This document shows, piece after piece, positions 1 to 14,780 of a DNA stretch of 64,000 nt. Made by a program: the position numbers and the translations under genes. The stretch spans positions 1 to 64,000 of the forward strand of contig NW_013654809.1 of assembly GCF_000499385.1 (NCBI RefSeq). The letters run 5' to 3'. Every line of letters begins with the position of its first letter. Position 1 is the first letter of the stretch. This stretch comes from Eimeria necatrix. Taxonomy: Eukaryota > Apicomplexa > Conoidasida > Eucoccidiorida > Eimeriidae. The notes under the pieces are model-generated. The model worked only from the letters and a program-made list of their open reading frames with translations. It ran no database searches and was not told the origin of the DNA.

Positions 1-3000
1 GACGCCGCTGGCAGTCTGGTTGAATCGTGGGTGACTCTTTGCCTAGCGAGTGCAATGATGAAACCTCGTGCATATCCGCGTCGCGCTTAGGCACGCGTTC
101 GCCTACTGCAGCGGGCAACTGCCCTCTCTGTTCCTGAGGCTTAGTCCATGCAGATCACTTCGCTTGGCTTTGCATTTGGGTACGCTGGCGACTGGATCAG
201 GACACTGTCGCTCTTCATGTATCGACGTTTGCTGGAGAGGAGGAGGCGAAGAAGCGCTCATTTGCGTTGACTTAAGCGGCCTCCAGTTTTGGTGCTTGCT
301 GCAAATTCCTTCGGAGATTGTCCGAACTGCCAAATATTTGGCGAATGTAGATGACGCAGATTTTATGGGGGAGTGGATTTAGTGTCTGTCTTTGTTGAAT
401 TTTGTGTTACTTATGTTATCAAACGAATAATACTCAGCTAGCATCCCCGTATTTTGATTCGTGCTCAGACATTATTTGATGTGCATTGGTGTTTTCGTAT
501 TGGATGCTGTTGTTGCTGTGATAAGCCGTGCTCGTGCGTGTGATTTTGTGCATAATTCTGGATCTTTGCCACCTCGCTAGTGTCTGTCTGATGATGCTTA
601 TCCCGCAGAGTCAGTAGCAGGAGGTAACGCGTTTAGAATTTCAGAAAATATTTACGGTAGCCTCTGAAGGTATTTGTGTTTTGTATTAACGTTTGTACTC
701 TGGTCGGATTTTCTCTTCATGATTGTTTGCATGCCATCGGTGAAAATATTTTGTGCAGTCATAGACTACTTTGCACTACGTAGTTCCCTGCGCAGAATGT
801 ATGTGGCTTCGTGCATGTGTGGCTGAATGGAGATTTTGCAGAGCGTCTGCATTCGTAAATTCGTGCAATGAGATTCACGAGCGGCCTCGTCTACCTCATC
901 TGGCAGTTACGCCGATCGTTAAACACTTTCCATCATGGCTTTGAGTGACACGAAAATTTTGTATGCGTCTGGAGTTAGCGAATTATTATGTGTACGCAAA
1001 TAGGAAAGTGCTGCTTGCATGTGCAGGACATTTTTCGTCGTTTCTACGTTGACCCTATCGCCACGCAAATTACTGAAGTAGTTCAATATGTCGATCACCA
1101 CATTTTTCAAAAAATCGGGATCACTCTAGTTTTCTTGTTGAGGTGCCTGCGCAGAAGCCAAAAAATGTCGCTTTTCATAATATAAGCATTTGGTCCTAGA
1201 CATCAATGAGTGCTTTTGTCTCTGTAAAGCCCCTCAAGGATGCATGTGGCCTTTAAATGCATATTGGGCTATAGTGAAGTGAACCATAGAACGCGTGCGG
1301 AGAAATAAATCTAGAGCCAAGCACTGATGCTGCTGTCGCGCTAACCTTCAATTCATTTCACTGCTCGTTCTTTGTGAGACTTTTTCCAGGCAAGCAAGAG
1401 TCTTCTAGCACGCAAATGTGTTGTTAGCCTCTGACCATCCAGCAGTTCTACTTGTATACGTTTCTGTCACTTCAAGTAGCCGTTTGTAAGCAATAGTTCA
1501 AGAACACTTTTTGCTTACGGGCCTTCCATACGCGGTGTTACGGCCAGTGCCGTACCAAACAATGGAACAAAGAGTCACTCGTTCACATTAAAAGCCTAAA
1601 ATAATTTTTGCTCGAGCTTTATCTGACATTTGTAGCGCGAGCAAATGATAAGCCTCAACTGAGCGCAGCTGCTTGCCTGGAGGGCGCCGAAAACAATAAT
1701 GCGCCGTTTGCACCAAATTGCTGTTTCCCCACGTCATCTGGACCAAGAGGACTGCGTGTGGAATGGCTGACTGTTAAATGTAACTCGATGGCATGAAGCT
1801 TTTTCTGACCATTTTAGGTACTTGTTGCACTACAGTGATATTTATGAACCTAGTAACGCTCATAAGCCTACGTATCGATTCATACACTGGCCTCCATAAT
1901 TACTCTCTGTGAGTGTCTATTGGCACGCCGTTTTGCCACTGTAAATGCAACTGGATTTTTCAGTCGATTGCGGCAAATTCATATCAAGCGTTTGCGATCG
2001 CAAAGACTAGGGGAAAGTACGAAATAAAGTTACTTGTCCTGTGTTCTGCGGAGGTATCCGAGGCTATGTCGACTACAAACAAAACGTATGGCCACGATTG
2101 CTGATAGTTCAAAGCACGACCACGCGACAACGGCACCTTGCTGTGGCGCCCGCTTTTCCCATGAATCCACAGTTTGTGGGGGACTTCCGCCTTCCTTTGC
2201 TAAAATATGTTTGCTGTAAGTATTTCCGACTTTCGCTTGTTTTGAAACAACACAGGAGAACCTTTCCATGCAAGGACAAGGTTTCTGTGAGCGAAACGGA
2301 ACATTCTTGCGTGATTTTGATCAAGACAGAGCCATTGCTTGTTTCGTTATCTTTTAGGAGCGAATCAACATGAGGGACAGAACCTGCTGAACGCTTGCAC
2401 CATTACTGATGACAACGTGTGCATCATACGCCTTTGGCAACTGTATACTTGTCTTTGATTGTCGCGTGCACTTTTAAGCTCTGATATTCCTTCGACTTCG
2501 AGAGCATCACCAAGCGTGACCATTTTGCCGCGTGTTTGTGTGGGATAGGTAGGCACTATTGAAAGTGCAAAGAAGCTTCTGTGTTGAACCTTCAATGCGC
2601 TACATCATTTTTGTGGCACAGCTAGAAGTTAAACTTGCACCGAAGGAAAATACTGTGCACGAACTCGCTTCCAATTGTACTAGTTGCACTGTTGCGTGAA
2701 GAACTCTGATCGCACCGCATGCTTCTTATTTTTTCTACGAAGGTGGTGAGCATTATCTGAAGAACGGTACTTGAAGTATATCTGTTACAATCAAAATTAT
2801 TCGCAGCAGCTTTGAGCAAAGGACAAAGAAGTATATTTCTTTTGTGCAATAATAAATTTGGGGAAAATGTCTTTTTCCATGAGACTCGTGGCGTTACGTG
2901 TGACGAGCATGGAAGAGAACAATGTTCTTTGATGCCGGAAAACAGGTCGTAAGCGTTAACTCAAGGAATCAGCGAGGGCCCTATCAATCATTGCTACTCG

Positions 3001-6000
3001 TACATTGGTTCTTTGCACTGCAAGAGCTACTGGCGGAAGAGGCAGCTGCGCCTTTGCATTATGTAGACGTCGCTTGGCTTTCAATGCGCACTCTTACGTG
3101 AAAATGGCCCAGGAAACTGCAAAGTTATGTTATAGGTGTAAAACATCGTGAGATGGTGGAAATATAGTGGGTGCGTTCCCTGTTTGTATCAGTTTTCGGG
3201 TCTTCACAAAGGCGCGAGCTTAGTGAAGTCCACCTCCTTTTAACCGTCGGAATCTTTCTCATGGAAGAATGCTTGCAGGCGTTTGCTTGCAGCGCCGATG
3301 TGGACTTGGCCATCCACCTTTGGAATTGAAAGATGCTAGGAGGTGCGGCAAATGCGGTGTTCGCAATCTCAGCGTGAAGCTGACGGGCTGATGTGTCAAC
3401 TGTAGCTCCAACCTATAGGCCAACGAATTTTATAGCAATTTACACGAAAAGAAAAACAATAGATACTGCCGAATGTGGTCCAGAAACGTTATCCACAAAA
3501 TAGACTGCGAACTAGGCAACGGGTGTTTGAGAGAACAAAGAGGATCATCGAGAATTAAAAGCATGTTGCAGAAGTAGCATCATCAGAAGCTTCCTGCAAA
3601 AGTAGCGTACCACAACGATATTTCGGCGCAGTGAAATCATTGCGTAATTGTTGTCTTGTGTTCACCGGCGTTTCTCAAAAGACAGTGAGTTAAATATTAG
3701 TATGGAGAAGCCGCATGCTGCGCCGCGCTTTGTAGGCATGACGTCCCTGGCCCACAATTCGTTGCTGGTGATTGCAGGTTGTAAGCTAAAACGGCTAAAA
3801 TAGTTGTTAGACAGGAGGATATGAGTGGCTCTGCTGCGGAATAAGCAGTCACATTTTCCCTAAAATGCAGCCTTGCTTCCTTGGGCACTCAGCTGCAGAT
3901 CGTAACGACGACACAAAGAACAAAAGGCATGGAAATATTTCTGTCTTGTACTCAATTTCCGCTGAAAAAAAGTCCCTCACAGAGATATGAAGTCGTGTGT
4001 ATGCGCTTACTCGCAAGCAGTGAGATATCATGCAAATGTCAGTCGGAAATTTTGCAACATTCAGCAAGTGGGCACAGTTGATTCACAGCAATGATTAACG
4101 GCAATGTTTTGCCGTGATTGAGCACCAACGTTCTCGGGTAAACAGGGTTCGCTGTAATTAACTGTTTGTTTAAGCCAGCGGTGTATGCCTAAGCTCGGCG
4201 AACACGCTTTGCTGGTTTCTGAGTAAGAATGTAGAAATATTAACTGTAAAGTTCATTCGTTCTACTTGGATGTCGAAAACTTTTTGTCTTATTTTCTCTC
4301 ATTCGATGTTTTGCAACAAGAGGTTGGATGTGGCGAGCAAACAGGCGGTGGGTCCAAACTTCGCTGAGAGAAATATACTTCGTGGCATGAGCTTACTTTT
4401 TGTCATCCTACGAAATACGCCATGTTTAATGCTCGGTGACACGTCTTTAAGGTGTTTTCTTCGCGTAACAACTATGTATCAATGGTCATTAGTAAGCTTT
4501 CCCGATATTTTTCATGCAATTATGGGAGCCAGAGAGAGACCTACAAGTGGGTTTCAATCTGCTTCGAAAAATGTGTATTGAGGAAACGACAAGGGATGAC
4601 CAGCGGACTTTGTGGCGGCGAAGAAAACGGCAAAGAGCTATGGTGCAAAAGCCAGCATTATCTGTTAAAGAATCTTCAATGTTGCAGAGCAGAAGTTGCT
4701 TCTACGGGATGGGCTCGCTAAAAATTAATATCCGGCCGGTCAAAAAGTCAGCGAATTGTAAATTCCCTTCTTCCAATAGTCGTTATGTTGAAATATTTGG
4801 ACTGCTAGGCTCACCCACTGCCTTGTCTCCTCATGAAAAGATAGTAGGTCCAGCGCGAAGAACGATAAATGTATAGAGCGTTTTGCTGTCACATTGGAAT
4901 CCATATGTGGCCATGTAAATACCAAGATGTGTGTTGCGTCTTCTGTTTTATGTTGCATACCCAATTGGCGCAGCTGGCTGCCTCGCCTTCTGGTCATAAT
5001 GCTATAAATCCTTTCATTGGTCCTCGTAGCCTTTGAGCTAAGGGTAGCTGTATCACTGTCTGGGTCTGGAGAGTGATTCAGGATCAATGTAGGAAGAAAT
5101 TTCGATTCCGTTGTCGATGTTCACACTTCACACATTCGATTTCAATTTATGCCCAGTGGCCCACCAGGTTTCAGCACGACTGGCCTATGCAGCAAGTATG
5201 CCTGCTTGAAAATAAATTGTTTTGTAGCTGCTCAGGGATACAAATAGAAGCCTTAATCTGCAAGCGACTGTGTTACCATGCAGCATGTTACATTTGTCTT
5301 ATTTCAAACGTATTATTTGTGATTTTACAAACCATGTGGGTTTTCCAGCTGATCTGACAAAGCTGGTGTTACATGACGTACTCACAGACGCTATTTTTTA
5401 CGCTAGTTTGTATTGTGCTTATATCTTCTGATGCCGCGCTTCTAAACGTTGCACTTGATGCGTTCGTCGCACCCGTCTTCTCACTATTTGTGGCAATAAA
5501 GGTGGTACAAACCTTTATTTTTAAGGCGAGGGTGCAGCTGCCTTAGTCGATTTTTCTTCCAAACGCCGAAGGGTCCAGCAGAACGAAAGCAAGGCAAACG
5601 GTTCAACTAGGAAGTGCGTTACGACGCTTCCATGGGTTTTCCGGGGTGAAACACCATCTACACCACTAAGCTATCCTTAACGCATTCATGGGTTTTCTCA
5701 GGTGAAACGCAGTCAACACTAGCAAGCCTGAACTGTGAGCAGCTGCATTCAATTTGACTGGAGAGCGAACTATTAGGATGCAAATCTATTAGGGGCGTCC
5801 CACGACAAAGTATATAGAACATAACGAAAAAGCACCTGAAATATAAAGCACACAGTCTGGACGGCCAGCAAAGTCGGGAACATCTTATTTGGCCCCCTTT
5901 TGGAGTTGAAGCGAGTAACCCTTCAGGGAGTATGCGCATGACCGTGCAGCGGAATGAGACACTCAGGAGCACATATGGCAACAGTTGTAGCAGGGCAAAG

Positions 6001-8908
6001 CCTGGAGCCAAGACACTGCCGCATGGAAATGCAATTTGAAACGACAAAGCCTTTATGTGTATTTGCTGCAGATGGATTTAGGTGCGCGCCTACAGCGCTG
6101 AACCATCATCTTTTCTGTGATCTATATTTGGCAGCTCTACACATCATATCACGGTTGGAAGGAGGATATGTTCAGAGAGTAAGAGGCTGAAATTAACCAC
6201 AATTGCACAGTGGAAGACTAGCGTGGTTTAATGCAGGATCTAACCCAAAACACATGGCATTGGCTTTTCATGTGTTTTTCTCATTTTGGCAGCCGGCGAG
6301 CTAAGAAGTCGCTGCATAGTCAGTTGAATACTGACAACAGAAATATAGTTTTCGTGCTCATAATGAGAACATCCCTGGCATATGGAATGGAGTTCATGTT
6401 GACGCCTCAGACTAGGCAACGAAGCCAGTGCAAAATGCGCACGCTGCAAAAACAACAGAAACTGCGATGTGGCTCGCGTAAACACGGGAAAGGCGCATCG
6501 CAACGCACAGATGCTCTATTTGACCCAAGCAAAGTCACCACGCGGATGTTGTTTGAGTATGGTGTCATTTGACCTTGTAAGAGAACAGTATTATCTGAGG
6601 CAGTTCGTGAGCCAATACAATCCGGCAAAGCAGAAAAAATCAATTATTTTATTGCCAGTCATTGCGGTTGGATCGGAGGGAGTAGCGATATGCTCTTCTG
6701 CTGTGCACTAAATACAAATGCAACATACTTCTGCAGCAAATGCATGCATGCTTTGCAGACTGGCCGCAATGCAAGAGCTTGTGGACCTAGGACAGGCTGC
6801 AAGCACAAGTGCGACAAGCTTGCAAATGTGCCTGAATGATTTCCCTAAGGAAAATTTGCCACAGCTAATTTTATGCTTTCTACATGTGGCTCAGAACATT
6901 TTCTCCTGATTTGAAGCACGTGTTGCCCAAAGTGGAGGAGAGATGAAGCCACATTCAGTAGATGCGTGACTGCCTCTGTTGCACTTTGTGTAAATTATTT
7001 CTTTTCTTGTGCGTCAAAGAACCGGAAACATTATTCCATGCCGGCCCGAAACCATGCTTTTCTTTGGAGACGGTTATTGTCGGCTGTGTCAGGTAAAAGC
7101 GTTTAGACGGACCTCAGCAATAGGAAAGTCAGTCACAAAAAAAAATTTTATTCTATTTAGCATAGTCTGTTTCTGCTTACAGCAAGTATGTATAGCATAT
7201 CAAAAGCTTTGAGACACGAAAAAATACTGATCTAGAGCGCAACATCTCCAGTAGGCCATGAAGTTGGGCCAATTTTAAGCTATGCTTTGTGTCATCGCAA
7301 GTGCATTCCCAAGCAAATGCATAAACAAACTTGGCAGATGTTTCATTCGCATATAAAAAGCATATATGCATTAAAAGGCGCCGCTCTTTTGACGATGCGT
7401 AGCACTAAGAACTTCTTACTTTGAGGTCACATATCGTGTACTTCCTCGCGTACTGCTGCGAGGTGCCCCCACAACAGTTATTTGTAATTGGCTTTTTATG
7501 TGCAAAGTGACTATAAAATCTCTTATGAACTGTGGGAGCTTCCAGTTAAAAAACTTAGACAAAGCGCCCCTTTTAATTGAACGAGATTGTACGTTATATA
7601 ACTGAAAGAGGAAATTTTGAACGAATTTTCCCTCTTCCAATTTAAATATACTCACTGTTGCGTCTATTGATGAAAATTATCATGTGCAGATGCGTCGCTA
7701 CAGCAGCATTTGGAGAAGCTTGCAAAAAGTCTGCAAAAATAGGAGGAAGAAGCAGCTATGTTCGTTGAAACCGAGAGCCATCTATGACGGCTGTGAATTG
7801 CTTTCGAGAGAAATACAACAACAAAGTAGATAAGGCGAAGATCGACAGAGGACCCAGACGCTTTCACTATAAAACGGTTCCCCAATGATGCAATAGCTCG
7901 TATGATGTGCTGCTCGCCTCTGATTTACTTATGTGCCTTATAGCATGATCACGCAAATGCATTGTTTGAAGTGCATGCCGATTCGGTTGTACTCCCCAGT
8001 ACTCCAAAAGTGCTCGCGCTGATGCTAACTTTGTGGTTCTCCTTCACTCGGAAAACTTTTACATGTGTATTGTCCCTGTTGCTTTGTTTCGATGCAGAGC
8101 GGGGTGTCCAGCTGTTTTGTATGTCCCGGCCTCCTTCCTAAAGTGAGGCTTTGAACAAGCCTTTGCAATCACTGGCTAAGTGAGTACGTTTTGGTTGCCG
8201 AGTAATCGGAACCTTGGCGATTACACAGCAGCTTTCTGAGAATTACCTGAAAATCTGCTCACGAGAATTCTAGCTGTGCTTCATACAAAAGAGGAGCAAA
8301 TGAATGGACTTCTGCTTATTAGTTTTACATTGTGGGCAGCATTTTTGCGGCTCAAATTGTTCCTACTTTCACATGACTATAATAGACCACCTGACGAAAA
8401 CCGTGGTCTGCCATATTTACGTTCACAATACACACAATTAGCATTTCTTTGCTCTCAACACAATGACTTTTCAGATTGTTTTATTAGCACTGAGAGGATG
8501 GCGGATAGAGCTTGTTCATCCAACTCTAAAGTTGTTCCATCCAAAGTTCAATGGAGTTTGCGTATACATACGGCTATTAGCACTCTGTATTTTTTCCTAC
8601 GCGTTTTACTGACTGTGAGAGGTTCGTAAATATGGCAGATCAACTTTCATAGAATAACAACCAGACTTAGACGTCAAGCTTCTCTCATCGTACCACTACA
8701 TGCATGTCTTTGTTCGCGGCTCAGAGTCAGCCGATGAGAGACATTAAGCGAACATTTTAGTGAAATTGTGCAGATTATTCGAGCAAAGTGGAATCAGATA
8801 TGTCTAGCGACTGTCATAAGAAACAGGGTGCCTGATGCTCCGGAGTTGTTCCAACTACGCAGAGGCAGGATCACCACGTAGAACCAACCTTCAGAGCACT
8901 AAGAACTT

Positions 8909-9004
8909 TTAATGTGTAAGTAGATGTTATTCATACAGTTAAAGCTAGCTTTGCAGTTAATGTGTGAGTAGAAGTTACTCATACAAATAAAGTTAGCTTT
9001 ACAG
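8909..9004. repeat. Two-copy tandem duplication, 48-bp unit
   Basis: Positions 8909-8956 and 8957-9004 are head-to-tail copies of a 48-base unit. Both begin TTAATGTGT and end in CTTTGCAG or CTTTACAG, and they differ at about seven positions. The copies abut exactly, which suggests a local slippage or unequal-exchange duplication old enough to have diverged. No gene overlaps it that I can support. Confidence 0.85.
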
Positions 9005-12000
9005 AAGAAGCTCAACTTCTGCACACATGGTTCCAGGGGTTTGGAATTCGCCAGGGACATCGGTGCTGCCAATGTAAATATGCACTCGTCGAAGAGCAAA
9101 TTCTTCCTCTTAAGTGAATCATCGAAAAAATATGTTGGATGATTTGCATTGCTTTTTTTCGAGTTTTCACTGAGTAGACACGACACACTAGAACACCGAC
9201 AAGCTAGAATTCTTTGGAATAAAGTCGAGCTCAGCTCCGGTCACTCCACTAGTGTTTTGATGCGTCAGAATACGCAACTAGCTTCACGGGGTAGCAAGCC
9301 GACACTTTTTATGTTAAAATGACAAAGACTACCAAACAGAATGAGAAAAGCACTCCCTTATTTGCGACACAGGGTTGAAGCCTGGGGTTAGTTTTGTAGA
9401 CAGCATCTTATTCACTTGCAGCACTACGCTGAAAAAAGAACATGAACAATTGAAGGGAGTAGTTTATACTCGTTTTCTACCATCAAAAGAGTTTTCTGGG
9501 GCCGTCGGTGGAATTCGTTCTCGGCATTGGCCTCCCGAGTGGCGCAATGCTGGTTTCGGGATTCTGGCGCTCTCGGTAGCCGGTTTCAGAGACAACACCC
9601 TCAAAATTTTCGATTTTTATTTTTTGAACGCACACTTTTAGCGCATATTGAGGGACATTTCAGTACTACGAGACCTCGCGTTGTCCAGAACCGACCCGGG
9701 AGTTGTTGCATCTGCACGGCTTGCCGCGCTCCTACATGGTTTTCATAACTCGCTACACAGGTGCGCATTCATCAGGGATACATGCATTCAAAAAAAGCCT
9801 TCAATGCATAGTTATTCATATTCCCCTGTTTTTGAGCGCCTCCCCAAGGCCTTCGGTGTATGTTGTTGCGCGTTTTCTTGCACTCTGTATATTGGTAGCC
9901 CGAATCCCTGACCTTCCAGTAGGACACCCTAAACTAAGCCAGTTTTCTCTAGCTATGACCTCTCTATCCATATTTCATATGTAGAATAGTAAACGTTACC
10001 ACCATGGGAGGCTATACGGACGCAACGTTGTAGTGCTGCACACTATACAAAGAGTTCCAACCATTCCGCCTAGTCCCGGCTGTTTCGGCCCCATATTCAC
10101 TTCGTAATCCACCAGAAGGTAGACCCTTTAAACTGTCATTGACGGATATAACAAAAGATGCACGTAAGCACCACAGCTATGCCAACTAGCAGGCTCATTC
10201 CACCAACCCACACGAGGCGCTTGCGCCCGCAAGCTCCGCTATGCCGAACTGTGCCAGCCTTCTCGCTTACTGAAGTGGCCTTTCTAAGTAAGCTCTGTCA
10301 CCGAACATTTCTGGAGTCTGTCACCGACACTTGGAAGGAGAAGAAGAGCTAGAATGATGGGCCCTCCTCTCGACCGTTCCCCTGTAGTCTAGAACCTAAT
10401 GCATTGCAAGGTTCCCCTCACACATCTCCCCGCCGTTGAAAACCTCGCAGCGCACGTTTGTTGATGCTTGAAAGCCTGACTGTCGGCGGCATGAGAGTCA
10501 GCATCCGCGTCTTTCTCGCGAAGATGATACGAGCTGTCGGTTATGTGGCAGCTGCAGACGGCCAGGCATACGACTCAAACGCCGATGCTTACCAGTGTCT
10601 GAAAACTAGCGTATCAAATGGCTGCGCATCTTCTCACCCCCGCAGTGGCTATGGTAGCCACTCGGAGGACATGAATTGCCCATTGCTGCGGGCCCACATG
10701 CAGTTGTATCCAGCATTTTAGAAAGCTACGCGATCCCTTGAAACTTGTTGGCACGAACAGTTTCAAGGAGTGCCTGTAGCCTTCTAGGGTAAGGAATGAC
10801 AGACGAGCAATAATCCGGACACCCAAGCAGCATTGTACAATATGTAAGAGAATAATTTAGGGATTTTTTATTTTCATATTTCGCTCGAATATATGTTGCG
10901 GGTGGGCCATGGTTGCTCTCAGACTTTTTAGCACCAGTTCGAAGTGTCTAGTTTCCGGAGAAAGCGTAATTTTTTTGAGCTATGCCCGGGGCTATGGCCT
11001 GTTTCAGCAAGGGTTGGAGCGGGAAGGCACCGTTACGCCAGCGCAGGCTTGGCAAACTGTTCCACACACGAATCACTCGCAGCCACTCGAATGAGCAAAA
11101 CAGCATGGCACATTTTTAGCATTAACTTCATTTTTTTCGTTGCTTGACAATTTCCGGAAACGCAACAGCCCCAACCGCGCCGTCAGCTATCATCGTGGAC
11201 GAGGCAGTCGCTGGCGCCAATTTACAATATCTTGTCTGAAGGGGGCGGACCACCTATATATCTGTCAATATGTAAATTACCCTCCCATCTCATCGGTTAT
11301 TTTGTGGCACAGCTCATTTTAAGAGGCTACCCCCACAAAGTGACACACATAGTGTGGTCGGCTGTGACTCTAGCTTACACGTGACGCGTTCGTCCGTCTA
11401 CTTCTTTTAACAAAATTCTTTATTTTCTTCCCTCGCTTTTCACATTAAACACTGCATTTTTGTTACATGTGCTAGAAGCCCGTTTCGGCCCGACATTTTG
11501 CTGTCGGAATTAAGATCCCTGTCGCGTATATGTGCAGGCTGCATATAACAGAGAAGCGTGTGGTCCTGGGTCCGCAAGCTCATTTAAATTAATCTAAAGT
11601 ATGTGAAAATTTATAAGGCGCAAGCATTACATAAAGCAGGTCGGTCACCGAAGCTCACGTCGAAATGAGCTCGTAAATGGAATAAGAAAACAACAGTAAT
11701 ATTGATGTTATATTATAAAAAACACAGAATGAAATAAGTGGAGAGGCGATTTTCCGGAAAAATGAAGTAAGATCGGAAAAAAACTCACAGAGTTCTGCTT
11801 ATATTTGCTTGCCAATTCTAGTCAAGTTGCTCGGTCAGAAGGTATACAACAAGGCACCATTGCACGACCCTTATTCGGCCAGTTACAAGCAACATCCAGA
11901 AAATCCAATGCTCCATAAATTCTTATTCTAATTCCGAATGCCAACCTGTATTCGTGTTGCTATTCGGAGAGCATCTTCTGATCTCTCAGCTGAAGATGAT

Positions 12001-12463
12001 GTATCCGGCTGCTCTGTCCGGCTGCTGGAAGCATCCTGTTCCGGGCATAGCAAAATGGGATTCGGCAGTACTTTAAAGAGCAACTCGAAAGCTGTGCTAA
12101 TCTGTAAGCAGCATCTCCGATTCGCGCTATTAGCGTACAGTGGTCTTTCTTTATGATCTTTCTAGCAAGCCCCAAAAGTAAAGGCATGTGTTTACGAAAG
12201 GCAAGTGCTTGCCGCTGGGCCATCTTTTGCTCACAGCAGAATGTTTCGTAATATGTTGAATTGGTTTATGCCTTTTTATTGCCACTGGCACTTGTGACGC
12301 AACACCTTTCTTGCCCGCAACGTCGTAAAGACGCATTCTTATAATCGAGATTTACTGAGAAAATTTGATTTTGCCGCATCGTCGCAGTATCGCCGCGTCC
12401 ACAAAACTGCAAGGCAAGGTTATAAAAGTAGTCGGTACCCCAGAAATGCTGCTAGGGTTATTG

Positions 12464-12531
12464 CCGAACTCGGTGACTTCCCCCGCTCTTCAGATATCTA
12501 TCTGAAGAGCGGGGGAAGTCACCGAGTTCGG
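12464..12531. repeat. Perfect 33-bp inverted repeat with 2-nt centre
   Basis: Positions 12464-12496 are the exact reverse complement of 12499-12531, separated only by the two bases TC. The arms run from CCGAACTCGG to the centre CAGATATCTATCTG. Such a sequence could extrude as a cruciform or, if transcribed, fold into an unbroken 33-bp hairpin. No long T-run follows, so it is not a simple terminator. It may also be a fold-back assembly or library artefact. Confidence 0.9.
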
Positions 12532-14780
12532 GATGGCTGTACACGCTGGAGGCTTTATATTTTCATATATAGTGAGAGCGTGGCACAGTGCTGAAGTTGC
12601 AGATCGTAGCAGTAGTAGCCCAGGCCCACTCGTTCTTTTCTATAAACGTGTTTTGGCGCCTTTTCGAAAGTCTGTACTGTTTTAGTGTTGTTGAGACTGT
12701 TAAGCAGCAACGTTACCCTAGTTAGATAGCAACGGAAAGTGACTGGAAAACTCCAGGGAAGTCGTAATCATTCGGAACAAAAAAAAGATGGCATGTCAGG
12801 TTGGCAACGCATATCGAGCTTGTTTTGGAGTGGCTTTAAGCTACTAGATTGCCAGGTCTTGAAATTGCACCAGGATGTCGATTCTCGGGCTGCGCGACCA
12901 CGTAGGGTTTGAGCTAAGTTGAATTCGTTGTCGAAACTGCTAGCCTTTGCACTCTGGAAGCTTATGTACATCGCAAGAGCATCGTAACAATTGCATAAAG
13001 GTCTCACGGCGACCACTGAAGAGCGAAAGTTGCAAGCTTATATACAAACCTTTCTAAATTGTGGGAAAAGCTGCATTCTGGTGGCCCTAATTTGCCGTGG
13101 GGAGTTCGATGGAGGCCTGCATTTAGGTCCAGCGTGTAAAGCCACTAAGCTGCCGTTTTCATATCACTGTAATGAGATAGTTTGCGTTTTTCAATCTCAT
13201 TAGCCGTCATCATTCACCTAAGGGCTGCAGCCCTTTCGTAAACTGCCTCGGTTCAGCCTGAGCCTCAAATTGTATGCTTTAAGGTACACTTAAAAAGAAA
13301 ATCAGTGTGCTGCTCTATGAGCTTTCAACTTCCCCAGCGTAGTCACCGCACTACTATCGCAAAAATGCAGTTGCTACGCCGGTGGTTCCATATTTCAAGA
13401 CAGTTATTCAAGAAGATGAGCTAAGATTCGTGCTGCTTCCGTACTATTTAAAGCAGCAGTAGCTACATCTGTTACGAACGTGCAGCCTCCGCCGCTATTT
13501 GTATGGGAAGATGGAGGGCAGCCGAGACCGCGGAGTGTGAGCTGGAGGAAACAAGAGTTCGAAAACTGTATTTGATCTGAATAAACAATAATCAAATTGC
13601 TTCAAATAGATTGAAATTCGCAAAAAGAGCGTGAATGCTTCAATCATCAGATACAAGCCGAGAAACGCTGCATAGACGACTCCGGGACCCTGTTGTCAAA
13701 CAAGCTCGCATGGCAAGAAAAGCTCGTAGTGCACTGAAGGGCTACGGCAAATCACTTTATCTGAATGCCTGTAGCAAAAATACCGAGCTGAAACTTTCCT
13801 AGAACCCAAGCACCACAAAAGCCAAAACCCAACACAGCACTACAGTCAACTACAATCAACAATAGATCATGAAAGGGGTCATGCTTACGTGCTTCTGCCT
13901 TACTTGCCATTGCTGCAAGATGGCATTGAGGACGTCCGTTATCAAGAAGGCAGCCCGAACGTAAGAGTACAGCATCGAATGTAGTAAGGTGAATGATGAT
14001 GAGTCGTGTTAACTCACTTTGCTTGTGCTTAACAGTTGTAGATATATCTCCACCAGTACCAATGGATGGTCTACTGTCTCGCGCTGTTGGTGTTGCTGCA
14101 CACAATTAATGCATGACTACGTGTTACCAAGAAACAAGCATAAATTCGAAAGAAGTCGTGAGAAAATAAAGCAAAAATATTGGAGATCAGAGCTCATGAC
14201 AGGTTTACTGAATTTCTTCTGTTGGCCAACCCTAGCATGTGCTGGCTTTGACGAGCTTCCCATTGCAGCGGCCCCGTAAAGTGTGGAAACTTTTCACCAC
14301 AAAATGACTTTCGAATACAAGAATGCTTCGCTGTGTATAGAACACATCCGGAGTGGGGTCAACCGCTGCAACCAGGTGGAAACCAAATCACGTCACATTT
14401 GCGAGCAGCCGGAAGCTAGGGTTGTGCATCCTATACACTCGCGCAAACATAGCAGCCACATCCAGTGGGAACGATAGCGAATATCCGTTGCAAAAGTTGC
14501 TATGCAAGGGCGTCAAAACATCCGAGAACACAAGAATTCTTTCTTGTTTTTTCCGGAGTCTCTCGCAGTCAAAGATGTGTCATTTTTCTTTGCATATCTT
14601 AGCCGCCCATCGCTGCGATCCCAGCTAGCGCCATTCTTGAAGCAGATGTCTCGCCTGCTTTCAGCAAGAAGATAAATTTGTGGGAGGAATCACCAGGCGA
14701 TCATTACCAGAGTTCATTGACACTATCAAAGGGACACCCGCTCCCTACGTCTCGCCTTGCGAAACTTGCCTTCGTCTTGG

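Larger units (their letters stand above)
1..14780. other. Gene-poor stretch, no supported gene
   Basis: Open frames here are all short (about 120 residues or less), lie on both strands at random, and show no recognisable family motif. I found no pair of frames joined by convincing splice sites with conserved sequence on both sides. The only structures I can support are the 48-bp tandem duplication at 8909-9004 and the palindrome at 12464-12531. Small fast-evolving exons or non-coding RNAs could be hidden and would need transcript data. Confidence 0.6.
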
